From NCBI GenBank assembly GCA_964581385.1, contig CAZOOK010000003.1, forward strand, positions 62,001 to 126,000: a stretch of DNA of 64,000 nucleotides. The letters are read 5' to 3'. The stretch comes from CAZOOK01 sp964581385. GTDB lineage: Bacteria; Pseudomonadota; Gammaproteobacteria; Nevskiales; Nevskiaceae. Positions 46,556-55,688 of this stretch are shown here, piece after piece. Every line of letters begins with the position of its first letter. Within the stretch, counting starts at the first letter, position 1. A model generated the notes under the pieces. It saw nothing but the letters and a program-made list of their open reading frames with translations, was not told the origin of the DNA and did no database searches. The translations under genes and the position numbers were made by a program.

Positions 46556-47488
46556 ATGAACGAGATCATTTTTCACCATTACTCCATGTCGCCGTATTCG
46601 GAAAAAATCCGCGCAATGTTCGGCTACAAAAAGCTGGCGTGGAAGTCGGTGACACAGCCCGTCATCATGCCGAAGCCGGACCTGGTGCCGCTCACCGGCG
46701 GTTACCGCAAGACGCCGGTCATGCAGCTCGGCCGCGATATCTATTGCGATACGAGTCTGATCGCACGCGTGCTCGATCGTCTGCAGCCAACGCCGGATCT
46801 GGTGCCGACCAAGCACAAGGCGAGCTGCGCAGCATTCGCAGCGCTGGAGCAGACACTGTTCCTCGCCGCCATCCCAGTGGTGTTTCAACCATCCGGACTC
46901 AAGGCGATGCAGGAACGGATGGGAGAGGAATTAATCGGCCGCTTTGCCAAGGACCGTGCCGCGCTGTTCGAGGGCGGCGGCGTACAGCGACCGAACGCGG
47001 GATTTTCCAAAGTCCATTTTCTGCCGCTGATCAACGCGATCGATCAGCAGCTCGGCAGCGGTGATTTTCTGCTTGGAAGCACTCCCACGCTTGCCGACTT
47101 CATCGTCTATCACCCGGTATGGTTCATCCTCGGCAACCCGGGCGTCGCGAATACCTTGGATGCGTTCAAAAACATCCTGCGATGGGTCGAACGCATCAAG
47201 GCGCTTGGCCACGGCAGTTCCGAAGCATTATCGCCGGCTGCGGCGATCGACATCGCCCGCAGCACTAAAGCCACCCAGGAATTCGATGGTCCGCTGCTGG
47301 AACCAGAAGGTGTGAAGCTGGGACAGCGCGTAACGGTGCGGGCCAGCGACTACGGCTGCGACGCGATCGAGGGCACGCTGGTGCATGCCTCCGTGTTCGA
47401 ACTGGTGGTGCAGCGCCAGGACGAGCGCGCCGGAGAAGTGCTGGTGCACTTTCCGCGCAATGGATTCAGCGTCTCCGCAGCGCCCTGA
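46556..47488 (+). CDS. Glutathione S-transferase-like protein
   Basis: 310 residues. A thioredoxin-fold N-terminus (IIFHHYSMSPYSEKIRAMFG with the S/Y-P-Y-S active region and TPVMQLGRDIYCDTSLIARVL), then an all-helical GST C-domain (TLADFIVYHPVWFI). A ~75-residue beta-rich extension follows (KLGQRVTVRASDYGCDAIEGTL). It may conjugate or reduce electrophiles with glutathione. Likely co-transcribed with the ferritin-like gene. Confidence 0.8.
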   Translation: MNEIIFHHYSMSPYSEKIRAMFGYKKLAWKSVTQPVIMPKPDLVPLTGGYRKTPVMQLGRDIYCDTSLIARVLDRLQPTPDLVPTKHKASCAAFAALEQTLFLAAIPVVFQPSGLKAMQERMGEELIGRFAKDRAALFEGGGVQRPNAGFSKVHFLPLINAIDQQLGSGDFLLGSTPTLADFIVYHPVWFILGNPGVANTLDAFKNILRWVERIKALGHGSSEALSPAAAIDIARSTKATQEFDGPLLEPEGVKLGQRVTVRASDYGCDAIEGTLVHASVFELVVQRQDERAGEVLVHFPRNGFSVSAAP

Positions 47489-47515
47489 GCAGCTTTCTGA
47501 CAGTTACTACGACTA

Positions 47516-47552
47516 GGGTCTGTTGACGATCACCTTGATCGCCAACAGACCC
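47516..47552. repeat. Strong perfect-arm hairpin between convergent genes
   Basis: GGGTCTGTTG (47516-47525) pairs exactly with CAACAGACCC (47543-47552); after one A-C mismatch, CGATC pairs with GATCG around a 5-base loop. No T-run follows on either strand. It separates the GST gene from the end of the steroid operon and may be a bidirectional transcription end or a small repeat. Confidence 0.7.
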
Positions 47553-47560
47553 GACGCAGT

Positions 47561-48769
47561 TCAGTACGTCGTGATCTCGAACAGCGCCGCCGCGCCCATG
47601 CCACCACCAATGCACATCGATACCACCGCATAACGCTGGCGGCGGCGGCGTGCTTCGAGAATGGCATGCATCGCGAGACGTGTGCCGGACATGCCGAAAG
47701 GATGGCCGATGGCGACGGCGCCGCCGTTGATGTTGAGCTTGTCCTGCGGAATGCCGAGCTTGTCGCGGCAGTAGATCACCTGGCAGGCGAAAGCCTCGTT
47801 GATTTCCCACACACCGATGTCGCTGACCTTGAGGCTGTGACGGTCGAGCAACTTGGGAATCGCGAGCGCCGGGCCGATGCCCATTTCGTCCGCCGCGCAA
47901 CCGACGACACTGGTACCGCGGTAGATCGCCAGCGGGGCGAGGCCACGACGCACAGCTTGATCGCGGCTCATCAGCAGCACGGCGGCGGCACCATCCGAAA
48001 GCTGCGAGGCATTGCCGGCGGTGATGTAAGCGCCTTCCTTTACCCACTGCCCGTTTTTCCACACCGGTTTGAGCGCGGCGAGGCTTTCGACGGTGGTATC
48101 AGGACGGTTGCCCTCGTCCAGTTTCAGCGTCACCGTCTCCTTGGTAGTTGGCTTGCCTTCCTTGTCGAACAGCTGCTTCTCGACGGTGATCGGCACGATC
48201 TCGTCGGCGAAGATGCCATTGCGTTGAGCGGCGGCGGTGCGATGCTGGCTCATTGCCGAGTATTCATCCTGCGCAGCGCGCGGAATGTTATAGCGCGCCG
48301 ACACGATTTCAGCGGTTTCGATCATCGGAATGTACGCGGTCGGCTCGGCGGCAATCACCGACTGCGACTGCGCGCGAAAGCTGTTCTTGTGCTGATTTTG
48401 TGTCAACGAGATTGATTCCAGGCCGCCGGCGACGACGATGTCCTGTTCGCCGGCCATGATGTTCTTCGCCGCGTAGCCGATCGTCATCAGACCCGATGAG
48501 CACATGCGGTCCAGCGTCAGCCCCGGCACCGTGTTCGGCAGACCGGCGGTATAAACGCAAAGGCGGCCGAGGTTGTAGCCCTGGTTCCCCTGCTGTGCAG
48601 CAATACCGAGCAATACGTCGTCGATTTCCTTCGGCTCGACACGTGCGCGTTCAACGACCGCGCGAATGACGTGGCCGCCGATCACCGGCGCTTCAGTGTC
48701 GTTGAAAGCACCACGATAGGCCTTGCCGATGCCGGTGCGCGCGACGGAAACGATGACGGCTTCTTTCAT
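47561..48769 (-). CDS. Acetyl-CoA acyltransferase (thiolase), last gene of the steroid operon
   Basis: 402 residues. The acyl-accepting Cys is in DRMCSSGLMTIG; the second catalytic region NGGAVAIGHPFGMSGTR and the C-terminal CIGGGMGAA are intact, so it should be active. It cleaves 3-oxoacyl-CoA to a shortened acyl-CoA and acetyl-CoA. It follows the MaoC gene by 26 bases. Its exact substrate in steroid breakdown (side chain or C/D-ring fragments) is undetermined. Confidence 0.88.
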   Translation of the reverse strand: MKEAVIVSVARTGIGKAYRGAFNDTEAPVIGGHVIRAVVERARVEPKEIDDVLLGIAAQQGNQGYNLGRLCVYTAGLPNTVPGLTLDRMCSSGLMTIGYAAKNIMAGEQDIVVAGGLESISLTQNQHKNSFRAQSQSVIAAEPTAYIPMIETAEIVSARYNIPRAAQDEYSAMSQHRTAAAQRNGIFADEIVPITVEKQLFDKEGKPTTKETVTLKLDEGNRPDTTVESLAALKPVWKNGQWVKEGAYITAGNASQLSDGAAAVLLMSRDQAVRRGLAPLAIYRGTSVVGCAADEMGIGPALAIPKLLDRHSLKVSDIGVWEINEAFACQVIYCRDKLGIPQDKLNINGGAVAIGHPFGMSGTRLAMHAILEARRRRQRYAVVSMCIGGGMGAAALFEITTY

Positions 48770-48795
48770 GGCAATAGTTCTCTACGCAAAATCAA

Positions 48796-49251
48796 TCAAA
48801 AAATGAAACGGCTGATACAGTCGACGACACAGGCCGGACGCGGCTCATTCTCGATCTCAATGGTAATACGCGCCCACAGCTGCACGCCGCCATCGACCGG
48901 TTCGACCTTGACCACTTCGCCGCGACCGCGGATGCGCTTGCCGACCTTGACGGGCGCCGGGAAACGCACCTTGTCGCAACCGTAGTTCACGCCCATGCGC
49001 ATGTTGTGCACGATGAGAAGCTGCGGCAGGAACAGGCTCACCAGCGACAGCGTCAGATAGCCATGGGCAATGCAGGCGCCGAACGGCCCTTCCTTGGCGC
49101 GTATGGGATCGACATGGATCCATTGATGATCACCGGTGGCATCGGCGAACTGGTTCACACGCTCCTGTGTGATCTGCGTCCACTCAGTCTCGCCGAGCTG
49201 GGTCCCGGTGGCGGCAAGGAGGGCGTCCTTGGAATCGAAAATCTTGGCCAT
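48796..49251 (-). CDS. MaoC-family enoyl-CoA hydratase
   Basis: 151 residues. The R-hydratase motif ATGDHQWIHVD gives catalytic D41 and H46; FGACIAHGYLTLSL and VNYGCDKVRFPAPV follow. It hydrates a trans-2-enoyl-CoA. Placed between ipdF and the last thiolase, it probably takes part in beta-oxidation of a steroid-derived acyl-CoA. Confidence 0.88.
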   Translation of the reverse strand: MAKIFDSKDALLAATGTQLGETEWTQITQERVNQFADATGDHQWIHVDPIRAKEGPFGACIAHGYLTLSLVSLFLPQLLIVHNMRMGVNYGCDKVRFPAPVKVGKRIRGRGEVVKVEPVDGGVQLWARITIEIENEPRPACVVDCISRFIF

Positions 49252-49270
49252 GCGTTTTTCCTTACGAATT

Positions 49271-50056
49271 TCAGGGATGCTGGCTCGACGCCGAAATGAC
49301 TTCGCCGACGAGATATGACGAGTAATCTGAGGCCAGGAATACCATCACGTTGGCGATCTCCCAAACCTCGGCCGCGCGCCCGAATGCCTCGCGGCTGGCG
49401 AGTCCGTCGAGCAATTCCTTCGGCGCGGTCTTGCGCAGAAACTCATGGAACGCGATCGACGGCGACACCGCGTTGACACGAACACCGAACTCCGCCGCCT
49501 CCAGACCCGCGCAGCGCGTCAGCGCCATCACGCCCGCCTTCGCCGCGGCATAGTGCGCCTGCTCCTTCTGTGCACGCCAGCCGAGCACCGAAGCGTTGTT
49601 GACGATGACGCCGCGACCGCGCGGCTGCATGCGCTTGAGCATCGCACGCGTCATGCGGAAGGTGCCGGTCAGCGTCACGTCGAGCACCTGATTCCATTCC
49701 TGGTCGGTCATGTCGACGATGCGCTTGGTGCCACCGAGTCCGGCGTTGTTGATCAGCACATCGACACCGCCGAGCCGTGCTTCGGCGTCGTCGACGAGTG
49801 CTTGCACCTCGTCCTCGCTGGTGACGTTGGCGAGCTTGCCATAGATCAACTCGCTGCCAGTTTCCTGGCGCAGCTTGGCCACGGCCTCATCGAGACGACG
49901 CGGATGAATGTCGGAAATCACCACTCCGCGACAGCCTTCCTCGACGACACGGCGTGCGGCCGCAAAGCCGATGCCGGCACCGGCGGCGGCGGTGATGAGC
50001 ACGGATTTGCCTTTCAGAAGACCGTGCGCGGGGACGTAATCGGGCGGAGAATTCAT
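49271..50056 (-). CDS. ipdF: SDR dehydrogenase IpdF
   Basis: 261 residues. Very like mycobacterial Rv3559c throughout: HGLLKGKSVLITAAAGAGIG, VNNASVLGWRAQKEQAHY and SDYSSYLVGEVISASSQHP. The catalytic YAAAK is present. IpdF oxidises the 5-hydroxy group of 5-OH-HIP-CoA-derived intermediates in C/D-ring degradation. It sits directly downstream of ipdE1. Confidence 0.85.
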   Translation of the reverse strand: MNSPPDYVPAHGLLKGKSVLITAAAGAGIGFAAARRVVEEGCRGVVISDIHPRRLDEAVAKLRQETGSELIYGKLANVTSEDEVQALVDDAEARLGGVDVLINNAGLGGTKRIVDMTDQEWNQVLDVTLTGTFRMTRAMLKRMQPRGRGVIVNNASVLGWRAQKEQAHYAAAKAGVMALTRCAGLEAAEFGVRVNAVSPSIAFHEFLRKTAPKELLDGLASREAFGRAAEVWEIANVMVFLASDYSSYLVGEVISASSQHP

Positions 50057-50090
50057 GCGTCGGAATATCCTCGAATCGAATCGCGAATCG

Positions 50091-51278
50091 TCACTGCGGT
50101 CGCGGTTCGCGCGGCATGTTCAGTGCGCGCTCCGCAATGATATTGAGCTGGATTTCATTGGTGCCCGCGTAAATCGTGTCGGAACGCGAGAACAATGACG
50201 AAAGCTGCAATGGACGCCGCACCGGATCGTCATGCACGATGTCAGCTTCCGGGCCGAGCACGTCCATCGCCAGCTTGCCAAGGTCGCGGTGCCAGTTCGA
50301 CCAGTAATACTTGTACATCATCGCCTCCGGACGCAGGCGTCCGTCCTGCTTGCCGGATAGCATGCGCAAGGCGTTGTAGCGCATCACGCGCAACCCGATC
50401 CAGGCCTGTGCGATGCGTTGGCGGATCGCCGGATCCTTAGCGGCGCCATTGTCGCGCGCGGCTTTGACGACCAGTTCGAACTCATGCAGGAAGTGCATCT
50501 GCTGACCAAGCGTGGATACGCCGCGCTCGAAACCGAGCAGCGCCATCGCCACATTCCAACCGTCGCCCGGCGCACCGACGATGTTTTCGGCAGCGGTGCG
50601 GGCACCATCGAAGAACACTTCATTGAACTCAGCAGTGCCGGTCAGCTGCCTGATCGGCCGCACCAGTACGCCGGGCTGCCGCATCGGCACCAGTAGAAAG
50701 CTGAGGCCGCGATTGCCCTTGGTGCCCGCCTCGCTGCGCGCGATCACGAAGATCCAGTCGGATTCGTGCGCGAGGGAGGTCCACACTTTCTGACCGTCGA
50801 TGATCCATTCGCCGGTCGCTTCGTCTCTTCGGCAGCGCGTCTGCACGTTGGCGAGATCCGAACCTGCGTTCGGCTCGGAATAACCCTGGCACCAGTATTC
50901 AGTGCCGGCGGCGATGCCAGGCAGAAAGCGCTGCTTCTGCGCCTCAGTGCCGAGCGCGATCAATGTCGGTCCAATCAGCTCCGTGCCGAGATGCCCCATG
51001 CGGCCGGGCCCACCGGCGCGCGCATATTCCTCGTTGAAGATGACTTGATGCTCAATCGACAGGCCGCGACCGCCCCAGGCTTGCGGCCAGCCGACGCAGG
51101 ACCAGCGTCCCTTGGCCAGCTCTTGCTCCCACTCCTTGCGCAACACCGGAAACGCATCTTCGTCGCCGGGACCACCGCGATGACGCAGCGGCTCGAAGCG
51201 GCCGCGCAGGTGCTCTTGCATCCACGCCGCGACCTCGGCCCGGAATGTTTCATCCTGTGGCGTCATGTCGAGCTTCAT
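50091..51278 (-). CDS. ipdE1: Acyl-CoA dehydrogenase subunit IpdE1 (FadE30-like)
   Basis: 395 residues from the ATG at 51278, which overlaps the ipdE2 stop (ATGA). Strong FadE30-like segments: CVGWPQAWGGRGLSIEHQ, EYWCQGYSEPNAGSDLA, IRQLTGTAEFNEVFFD, LGFERGVSTLGQQ. IpdE1 and IpdE2 form a heterotetrameric flavoenzyme that desaturates 5OH-HIP-CoA. The C-terminal IYAGTNEIQ has Ala where homotetrameric enzymes often carry the catalytic Glu (IYEGT). Confidence 0.82.
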   Translation of the reverse strand: MKLDMTPQDETFRAEVAAWMQEHLRGRFEPLRHRGGPGDEDAFPVLRKEWEQELAKGRWSCVGWPQAWGGRGLSIEHQVIFNEEYARAGGPGRMGHLGTELIGPTLIALGTEAQKQRFLPGIAAGTEYWCQGYSEPNAGSDLANVQTRCRRDEATGEWIIDGQKVWTSLAHESDWIFVIARSEAGTKGNRGLSFLLVPMRQPGVLVRPIRQLTGTAEFNEVFFDGARTAAENIVGAPGDGWNVAMALLGFERGVSTLGQQMHFLHEFELVVKAARDNGAAKDPAIRQRIAQAWIGLRVMRYNALRMLSGKQDGRLRPEAMMYKYYWSNWHRDLGKLAMDVLGPEADIVHDDPVRRPLQLSSLFSRSDTIYAGTNEIQLNIIAERALNMPREPRPQ

Positions 51279-52414
51279 GCGGCCGCTCTCGAATCCAACA
51301 GCGAGGCGGCAATGGCCTCGCACAGAGGGCCGGCAACGCCGAGCCATTGGCCGGCGGCCTGCGCCCGTTTGAAGTACAGATGTGGATCGTATTCCCAAGT
51401 GAACCCGACACCGCCATGAAGCTGGATCGCCTCCTGCGCGCACCAGAACGCGGTTTCGGCGGCGAGCACCTTCGCCGCGCCACATTCGATCGCCAGCGCA
51501 TCGACGGGCGGCGCACCGGCCGCGAATGCCGCGGCGCCGTAGATCATCGATCGCGTCGCTTCGATGCGCACCATCATTTCCGCGCAGCGATGCTTGATCG
51601 CCTGGAACGACGCGATGACGCGCCCGAATTGCTTGCGGTTGGCGACGTAGGCCAGCGTGAGGTCGAGACACTGCTGCGCGCCACCCACCTGCTCGGCAGC
51701 CAGGCTCAAGGTCGCCAATGCTTCGGCGCAGATGAAACCCGCGCTCGCGCGGACAGGATCGTCGATGCGATCACTGTCGGCGACCATCACGCCACGCAAC
51801 TCGACGGAAGCGAATCGACGTGTCTGGTCCCAAGTCTTCAGCGCTCTGCGTGCGAGCCCCACCGTATCCGCACTGACAGCGAACAGCGCTGGCGCGCTTT
51901 CTCCCTCCACCTGCGCGAGCACCAACAGAACTTCCGCGGTGGCGCCATCCAATACCTTGCGAATGCTGCCATCCAGCATCCAGCTGCGATCGCTGCGCTT
52001 TGCTCGGATTGGAATCGGAGCGGGTCCACTTTCACCGAACGTCGCAGTTGCACGCAGCTCGCCGGCTGCAATGCGCGGCAGAAAGCGTTCGCGGGCAGCC
52101 TCCGTACCGATCTCGATCAACAGGTTCGCGGCCAGACACACCGTTGAAAAGAACGGCGCGCACAGCAGACGCCGACCCATCTGTTCGAGCAGCAGGGCGT
52201 TTTCGACCGGACCCAGACCGAGCCCACCGAAATTTTCGGGGATGCCCATCGCGCACCAGCCGAGCTCACCAGCCATACGCGCCCATGACACCGGGTCGTA
52301 ACCACTGGCCGTTTCCATCGCCGCGCGCACAGCGGCGCTATCACTCGTCCCGGCAAGCACGGTTTCCGCGCTGTCGCGGATCAGTGCCTGGTCGTCGGTC
52401 AGAGCGAAATCCAT
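51275..52414 (-). CDS. ipdE2: Acyl-CoA dehydrogenase subunit IpdE2 (FadE33-like)
   Basis: 379 residues. N-terminal MDFALTDDQALIRDSAETVL, mid-chain ERFLPRIAAGELRATATFG and C-terminal RKQFGRVIASFQAIKHRCAEM with LHGGVGFTWEYDPHLYFKR. FAD-binding residues look weaker than in IpdE1, as usual for the partner subunit. Translational coupling to ipdE1 fits an obligate 1:1 complex. Confidence 0.8.
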   Translation of the reverse strand: MDFALTDDQALIRDSAETVLAGTSDSAAVRAAMETASGYDPVSWARMAGELGWCAMGIPENFGGLGLGPVENALLLEQMGRRLLCAPFFSTVCLAANLLIEIGTEAARERFLPRIAAGELRATATFGESGPAPIPIRAKRSDRSWMLDGSIRKVLDGATAEVLLVLAQVEGESAPALFAVSADTVGLARRALKTWDQTRRFASVELRGVMVADSDRIDDPVRASAGFICAEALATLSLAAEQVGGAQQCLDLTLAYVANRKQFGRVIASFQAIKHRCAEMMVRIEATRSMIYGAAAFAAGAPPVDALAIECGAAKVLAAETAFWCAQEAIQLHGGVGFTWEYDPHLYFKRAQAAGQWLGVAGPLCEAIAASLLDSRAAA

Positions 52415-52424
52415 GACCAGCAGC

Positions 52425-53303
52425 TCAGGCCCCGTAGACCTTTTGCGGCGCGGGGCCTTCCGCGATCAGCGCATCGACCACCGCGGTCAATTCCTCCGGG
52501 TTCCAGCGCGCTTTCTTGTCGCGCACCGTGCCGGTATGCCAGCCGCTGGCGACGGAAAGCTGACCGCCGGAAGCCTCGAACACACGGCCGGTGACGTGGG
52601 CCGACAGCGGGCTGCACAGCCAGACGACGATCGGCGCAACATTGGCCGGCTCGTAAAAATCGAACTGATTGCCGTCGGGCTTCTTCATCATGTCGGCAAA
52701 CACGGTCTCGGTCATGCCGGTGCGCGCGGCGGGCGCCAGCGCATTGGCCGTCACGCCGTAGCGGCGCAGTTCGGCCGCCTGCACCAGCGTCAGCGCGGCA
52801 ATGCCGCCCTTGGCCGCCGAGTAGTTGCTCTGGCCGACGCTGCCCTGCAGACCAGCGCCGGAGCTGGTGTTGATGATGCGCGCATCGACTTTCTTGCCCG
52901 CCTTGGTCTGGTCGCGCCAGTGGTGCACGAGCGCGCTGGCAAGGCAGAAATGGCCTTTCAGATGCACGCGGATGACGTCGTCCCAATCCTGTTCGGTGAG
53001 GCTGGCGAACATACGGTCGCGCACGATGCCGGCATTGTTGACGACGGCCTGAACGTCGCCGAAGCGCGCGACGGCGGCCTCGACGATTTTCTTCGCACCG
53101 CTCATGCTGGTGATGTCATCGCTGTTGGCGAGACCCGCGCCGCCCCTGGCCTCGACTTCCTTGACCACCGCCGCCGCCGCTTCCTGCCGAATATCGTTGA
53201 CGACGACATTACCGCCTTCAGCAACAATGGCCAGCGCATACTCGCGGCCAAGACCGCCGCCAGCACCGGTGATGATGACGGTGCGGCCGTTACAAATGCC
53301 CAT
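52425..53303 (-). CDS. SDR dehydrogenase of the steroid operon (Rv3548c/17beta-HSD4-like)
   Basis: 292 residues. MGICNGRTVIITGAGGGLGREYALAI is the NAD(P)-binding start; the catalytic set is NAGIVRDR, INTSSGAGLQGSVGQSNYSAAK with Ser, Tyr and Lys intact. The C-terminal extension (SVASGWHTGTVRDKKARWNP) is typical of (3R)-hydroxyacyl-CoA dehydrogenase-like members such as mycobacterial Rv3548c. It probably oxidises a hydroxyacyl-CoA in C/D-ring degradation; the precise step is uncertain. Confidence 0.78.
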   Translation of the reverse strand: MGICNGRTVIITGAGGGLGREYALAIVAEGGNVVVNDIRQEAAAAVVKEVEARGGAGLANSDDITSMSGAKKIVEAAVARFGDVQAVVNNAGIVRDRMFASLTEQDWDDVIRVHLKGHFCLASALVHHWRDQTKAGKKVDARIINTSSGAGLQGSVGQSNYSAAKGGIAALTLVQAAELRRYGVTANALAPAARTGMTETVFADMMKKPDGNQFDFYEPANVAPIVVWLCSPLSAHVTGRVFEASGGQLSVASGWHTGTVRDKKARWNPEELTAVVDALIAEGPAPQKVYGA

Positions 53304-53330
53304 ATCTTCGCCCTATATACAAAATTCTTT

Positions 53331-53411
53331 CGTAGGGTGGGTTAGGCCGCAGGCCGTAACCCACCTTCCGCGAACGGTGGGTTACGCCGCTTCGCGGCTA
53401 ACCCCCCTACG
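53331..53411. repeat. REP-like palindromic repeat inside the steroid operon
   Basis: CGTAGGGTGGGTTAGGCCGC ... GTAACCCACC forms one hairpin and GGTGGGTTACGCCGC ... GGCTAACCCCCCTACG a second; the outer CGTAGG and CCTACG also pair. This two-hairpin layout is that of dispersed bacterial REP/BIME elements. It lies between fadA6 and the SDR gene in the only sizeable gap of this part of the operon and could modulate mRNA stability. Confidence 0.75.
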
Positions 53412-53420
53412 ATCAACTCT

Positions 53421-54572
53421 TTAACCCAGCCGCTCGATGATGGTGACGTTGGCGACGCCGCCGCCTTCGCACATCGTCTGCAGGCCGTAGCGTTTCTTCG
53501 TGCGTTCCAGCTCGTTGAGCAACGTCGCCATCAGCTTGGTGCCGGTGGCACCGATGGGGTGGCCAAGCGCGATGGCGCCGCCGTTGACGTTGGTCTTCTC
53601 ATGCGGATAGCCGGTTTCCTTGAACCAAGCCATGACCACCGACGCGAAAGCTTCGTTAATCTCGACCAGATCGATGTCCGCGAGCTTGAGACCCGACTGC
53701 TTCAGTGCGCGCTTGGTCGCCGGGATCGGTGCGGTCAGCATCCAGATCGGGTCGTCGCCCATCACGCTCATGTGCACGATGCGCGCGCGCGGCTTGAGGT
53801 TGTAGCGCTTCAGCGCCCGCTCGGACACGATCAGGACAGCCGACGACGCGTCGCAGGTCTGGCTCGACACGCCAGCAGTGAGCCGGCCGCCCGGCTGCAG
53901 CGTTTCCAGCGTGGCCATCTTCTCGAGCGAGGTATCGCGCGTGGTTTCGTCGTTCTCGAGACCGGCAAGCGGCACGATTTCCTTCTTGAAGCGGCCTTCG
54001 GCAATCGCGCGGCGTCCACGTACGTGGCTTTCGAGCGAGAACACTTCCATCGCTTCGCGCGTCAGCTCCCACTTCTTCGCGATTATTTCGGCTGCGTGGA
54101 ACTGCGACACCGGCTCGTTACCGAAGCGCTCGACCCAGCCCTTGCTGCCGGAGAACGGATCATCGAAACCGTAAGGCTTGGCGACGATCATCGCCGAGGA
54201 GATCGGAATCTTGCTCATGAGCTGCACGCCACCAGCGATGACGACATCCTGCGTGCCGCTCATCACCGCCTGCGCGGCGAAGTGCACGGCCTGCTGCGAA
54301 GAGCCGCACTGGCGATCGATCGTCACACCCGGCACCGTAAGCGGCATGCCGGCGGTGAGCCAGCAGGTGCGCGCGATGTTGCCTGCGTTCGGACCAATGG
54401 CGTCGATGCAGCCGAAGATGACATCGTCGTAGTCTTCGGCCGGAATCGGGTTGCGCGCGACGATTGCCTTGAGCACGTGTGCGCCGAGATCGGCGGGATG
54501 GATTTCGGCAAGGCTGCCGCGGCGCTTGCCGGTCGGCGAACGCAATGCGTCAACGATATAAGCTTCAGCCAT
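53421..54572 (-). CDS. fadA6: Steroid-ring thiolase FadA6
   Basis: 383 residues. Closely follows mycobacterial FadA6: GCIDAIGPNAGNIARTCWL, TIDRQCGSSQQAVHFAAQA (active Cys), IPISSAMIVAKPYGF, EINEAFASVVMAW, NGGAIALGHPIGATGT and YGLQTMCEGGG. FadA6 performs the thiolytic cleavage after opening of rings C and D. It lies downstream of the FadE31/32-like pair. Confidence 0.85.
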   Translation of the reverse strand: MAEAYIVDALRSPTGKRRGSLAEIHPADLGAHVLKAIVARNPIPAEDYDDVIFGCIDAIGPNAGNIARTCWLTAGMPLTVPGVTIDRQCGSSQQAVHFAAQAVMSGTQDVVIAGGVQLMSKIPISSAMIVAKPYGFDDPFSGSKGWVERFGNEPVSQFHAAEIIAKKWELTREAMEVFSLESHVRGRRAIAEGRFKKEIVPLAGLENDETTRDTSLEKMATLETLQPGGRLTAGVSSQTCDASSAVLIVSERALKRYNLKPRARIVHMSVMGDDPIWMLTAPIPATKRALKQSGLKLADIDLVEINEAFASVVMAWFKETGYPHEKTNVNGGAIALGHPIGATGTKLMATLLNELERTKKRYGLQTMCEGGGVANVTIIERLG

Positions 54573-54618
54573 GATTGTTCTCTCGATGAATTAACGGATA
54601 TTTCAGATCAAAAATAGT

Positions 54619-55674
54619 TCAAGCGAAGGTTTCGCCCGGACCGATCGGCGCATCGTCCCGCAGAATGGATTCGACGACACGCGCCTTGTGGTGGCCACGA
54701 TCGCCCCACGCGGCATCGAGTGCCCAGGCGCGCTTCATAAACATCTGCAAATCGGCTTCCCAAGTGTAGCCGATCGCCCCATGTACTTGGATGCTCTTGC
54801 GCGCCGCGACCCATGCGGCATCGCCGCAGGCCAGCTTGGCATGCGAAACCAGCATCGGAGCCATCGGTTCGCCATACTGAAGAGCGTATGCGGCGCGATA
54901 CAGCACCGGCTTGGCAAACTCGATCTTGACGGCAACATCGGCAAGATGATGCTTGACCGCCTGGAATGCACCGATCGGTTTGCCGAACTGCTTGCGCTGC
55001 GCGGCGTAATCGACGCCCAGATCGAGCATCCTTTGCGCCAAGCCGACAAGTTGTCCGGCTGCGCACAACGCGCCGCGATCGAACACATGCGCCCAGACGC
55101 GGCGTCCGGTTTCGGCATCGCAGATGCGCGATTTCGGCGTCGGCGTCCAGCGCACGCTATAGAGGCGGCGTGACAGATCGACGCTCGGATTCAGATTCAG
55201 CTCGAACTGGCCCGGCAGCAACGCGTGAATTTCATCGTCACGCCACAATAGCAACAGATCGGCGACCTGCGCATCCGACACCAGCGGATTGGCCGGATGA
55301 CCGACACTGACGCGGATTTCACCTTCGGCGATGCGCGGCAACCATTCTTTCTTCAGTGGTGCTGTATCCGGCAGCTGAGTCAACAGATCGGCGGCGAGAT
55401 AAGCGGTGGCTGACAGCGAATCCGGGATCGCGTAATAACCGAGCTCATGCGCCACCAGTGCCCAATCGAGATCGCCAAGACCGAGGCCGCCGTGCTCTTC
55501 GGGAACGGACAGCGCCGTCAAGCCCTGTTCCGCGAACTTGTGACGCAGTTCCTTCGAGCGGCCGGTTTCGGTTTCCCAGATCTCGCGCAGAATTTCCGGA
55601 GCCGCTTCGATCAGCAGGAGCTTGCGCACCGCATCGCGGAACGCCAACTGCTGAGAGTCGAATGTGAAGTCCAT
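54619..55674 (-). CDS. Acyl-CoA dehydrogenase subunit, FadE32-like
   Basis: 351 residues. MDFTFDSQQLAFRDAVRKLL, then VPEEHGGLGLGDLDWALV and RKQFGKPIGAFQAVKHHLADV, ending with QVHGAIGYTWEADLQMFMKR. It lacks several FAD-contact segments, as in small partner subunits. It pairs with the gene 15 bases upstream (55689-56855), mirroring mycobacterial fadE31-fadE32. Substrate: an acyl-CoA from ring C/D breakdown, not firmly known. Confidence 0.75.
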   Translation of the reverse strand: MDFTFDSQQLAFRDAVRKLLLIEAAPEILREIWETETGRSKELRHKFAEQGLTALSVPEEHGGLGLGDLDWALVAHELGYYAIPDSLSATAYLAADLLTQLPDTAPLKKEWLPRIAEGEIRVSVGHPANPLVSDAQVADLLLLWRDDEIHALLPGQFELNLNPSVDLSRRLYSVRWTPTPKSRICDAETGRRVWAHVFDRGALCAAGQLVGLAQRMLDLGVDYAAQRKQFGKPIGAFQAVKHHLADVAVKIEFAKPVLYRAAYALQYGEPMAPMLVSHAKLACGDAAWVAARKSIQVHGAIGYTWEADLQMFMKRAWALDAAWGDRGHHKARVVESILRDDAPIGPGETFA

Positions 55675-55688
55675 AGAAGTAACCGGTG

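Noticed and set aside
53559..54617. 352-codon plus-strand open frame opposite fadA6
   Set aside because: Antisense to a clear thiolase; Arg/His/Ala-rich shadow text.
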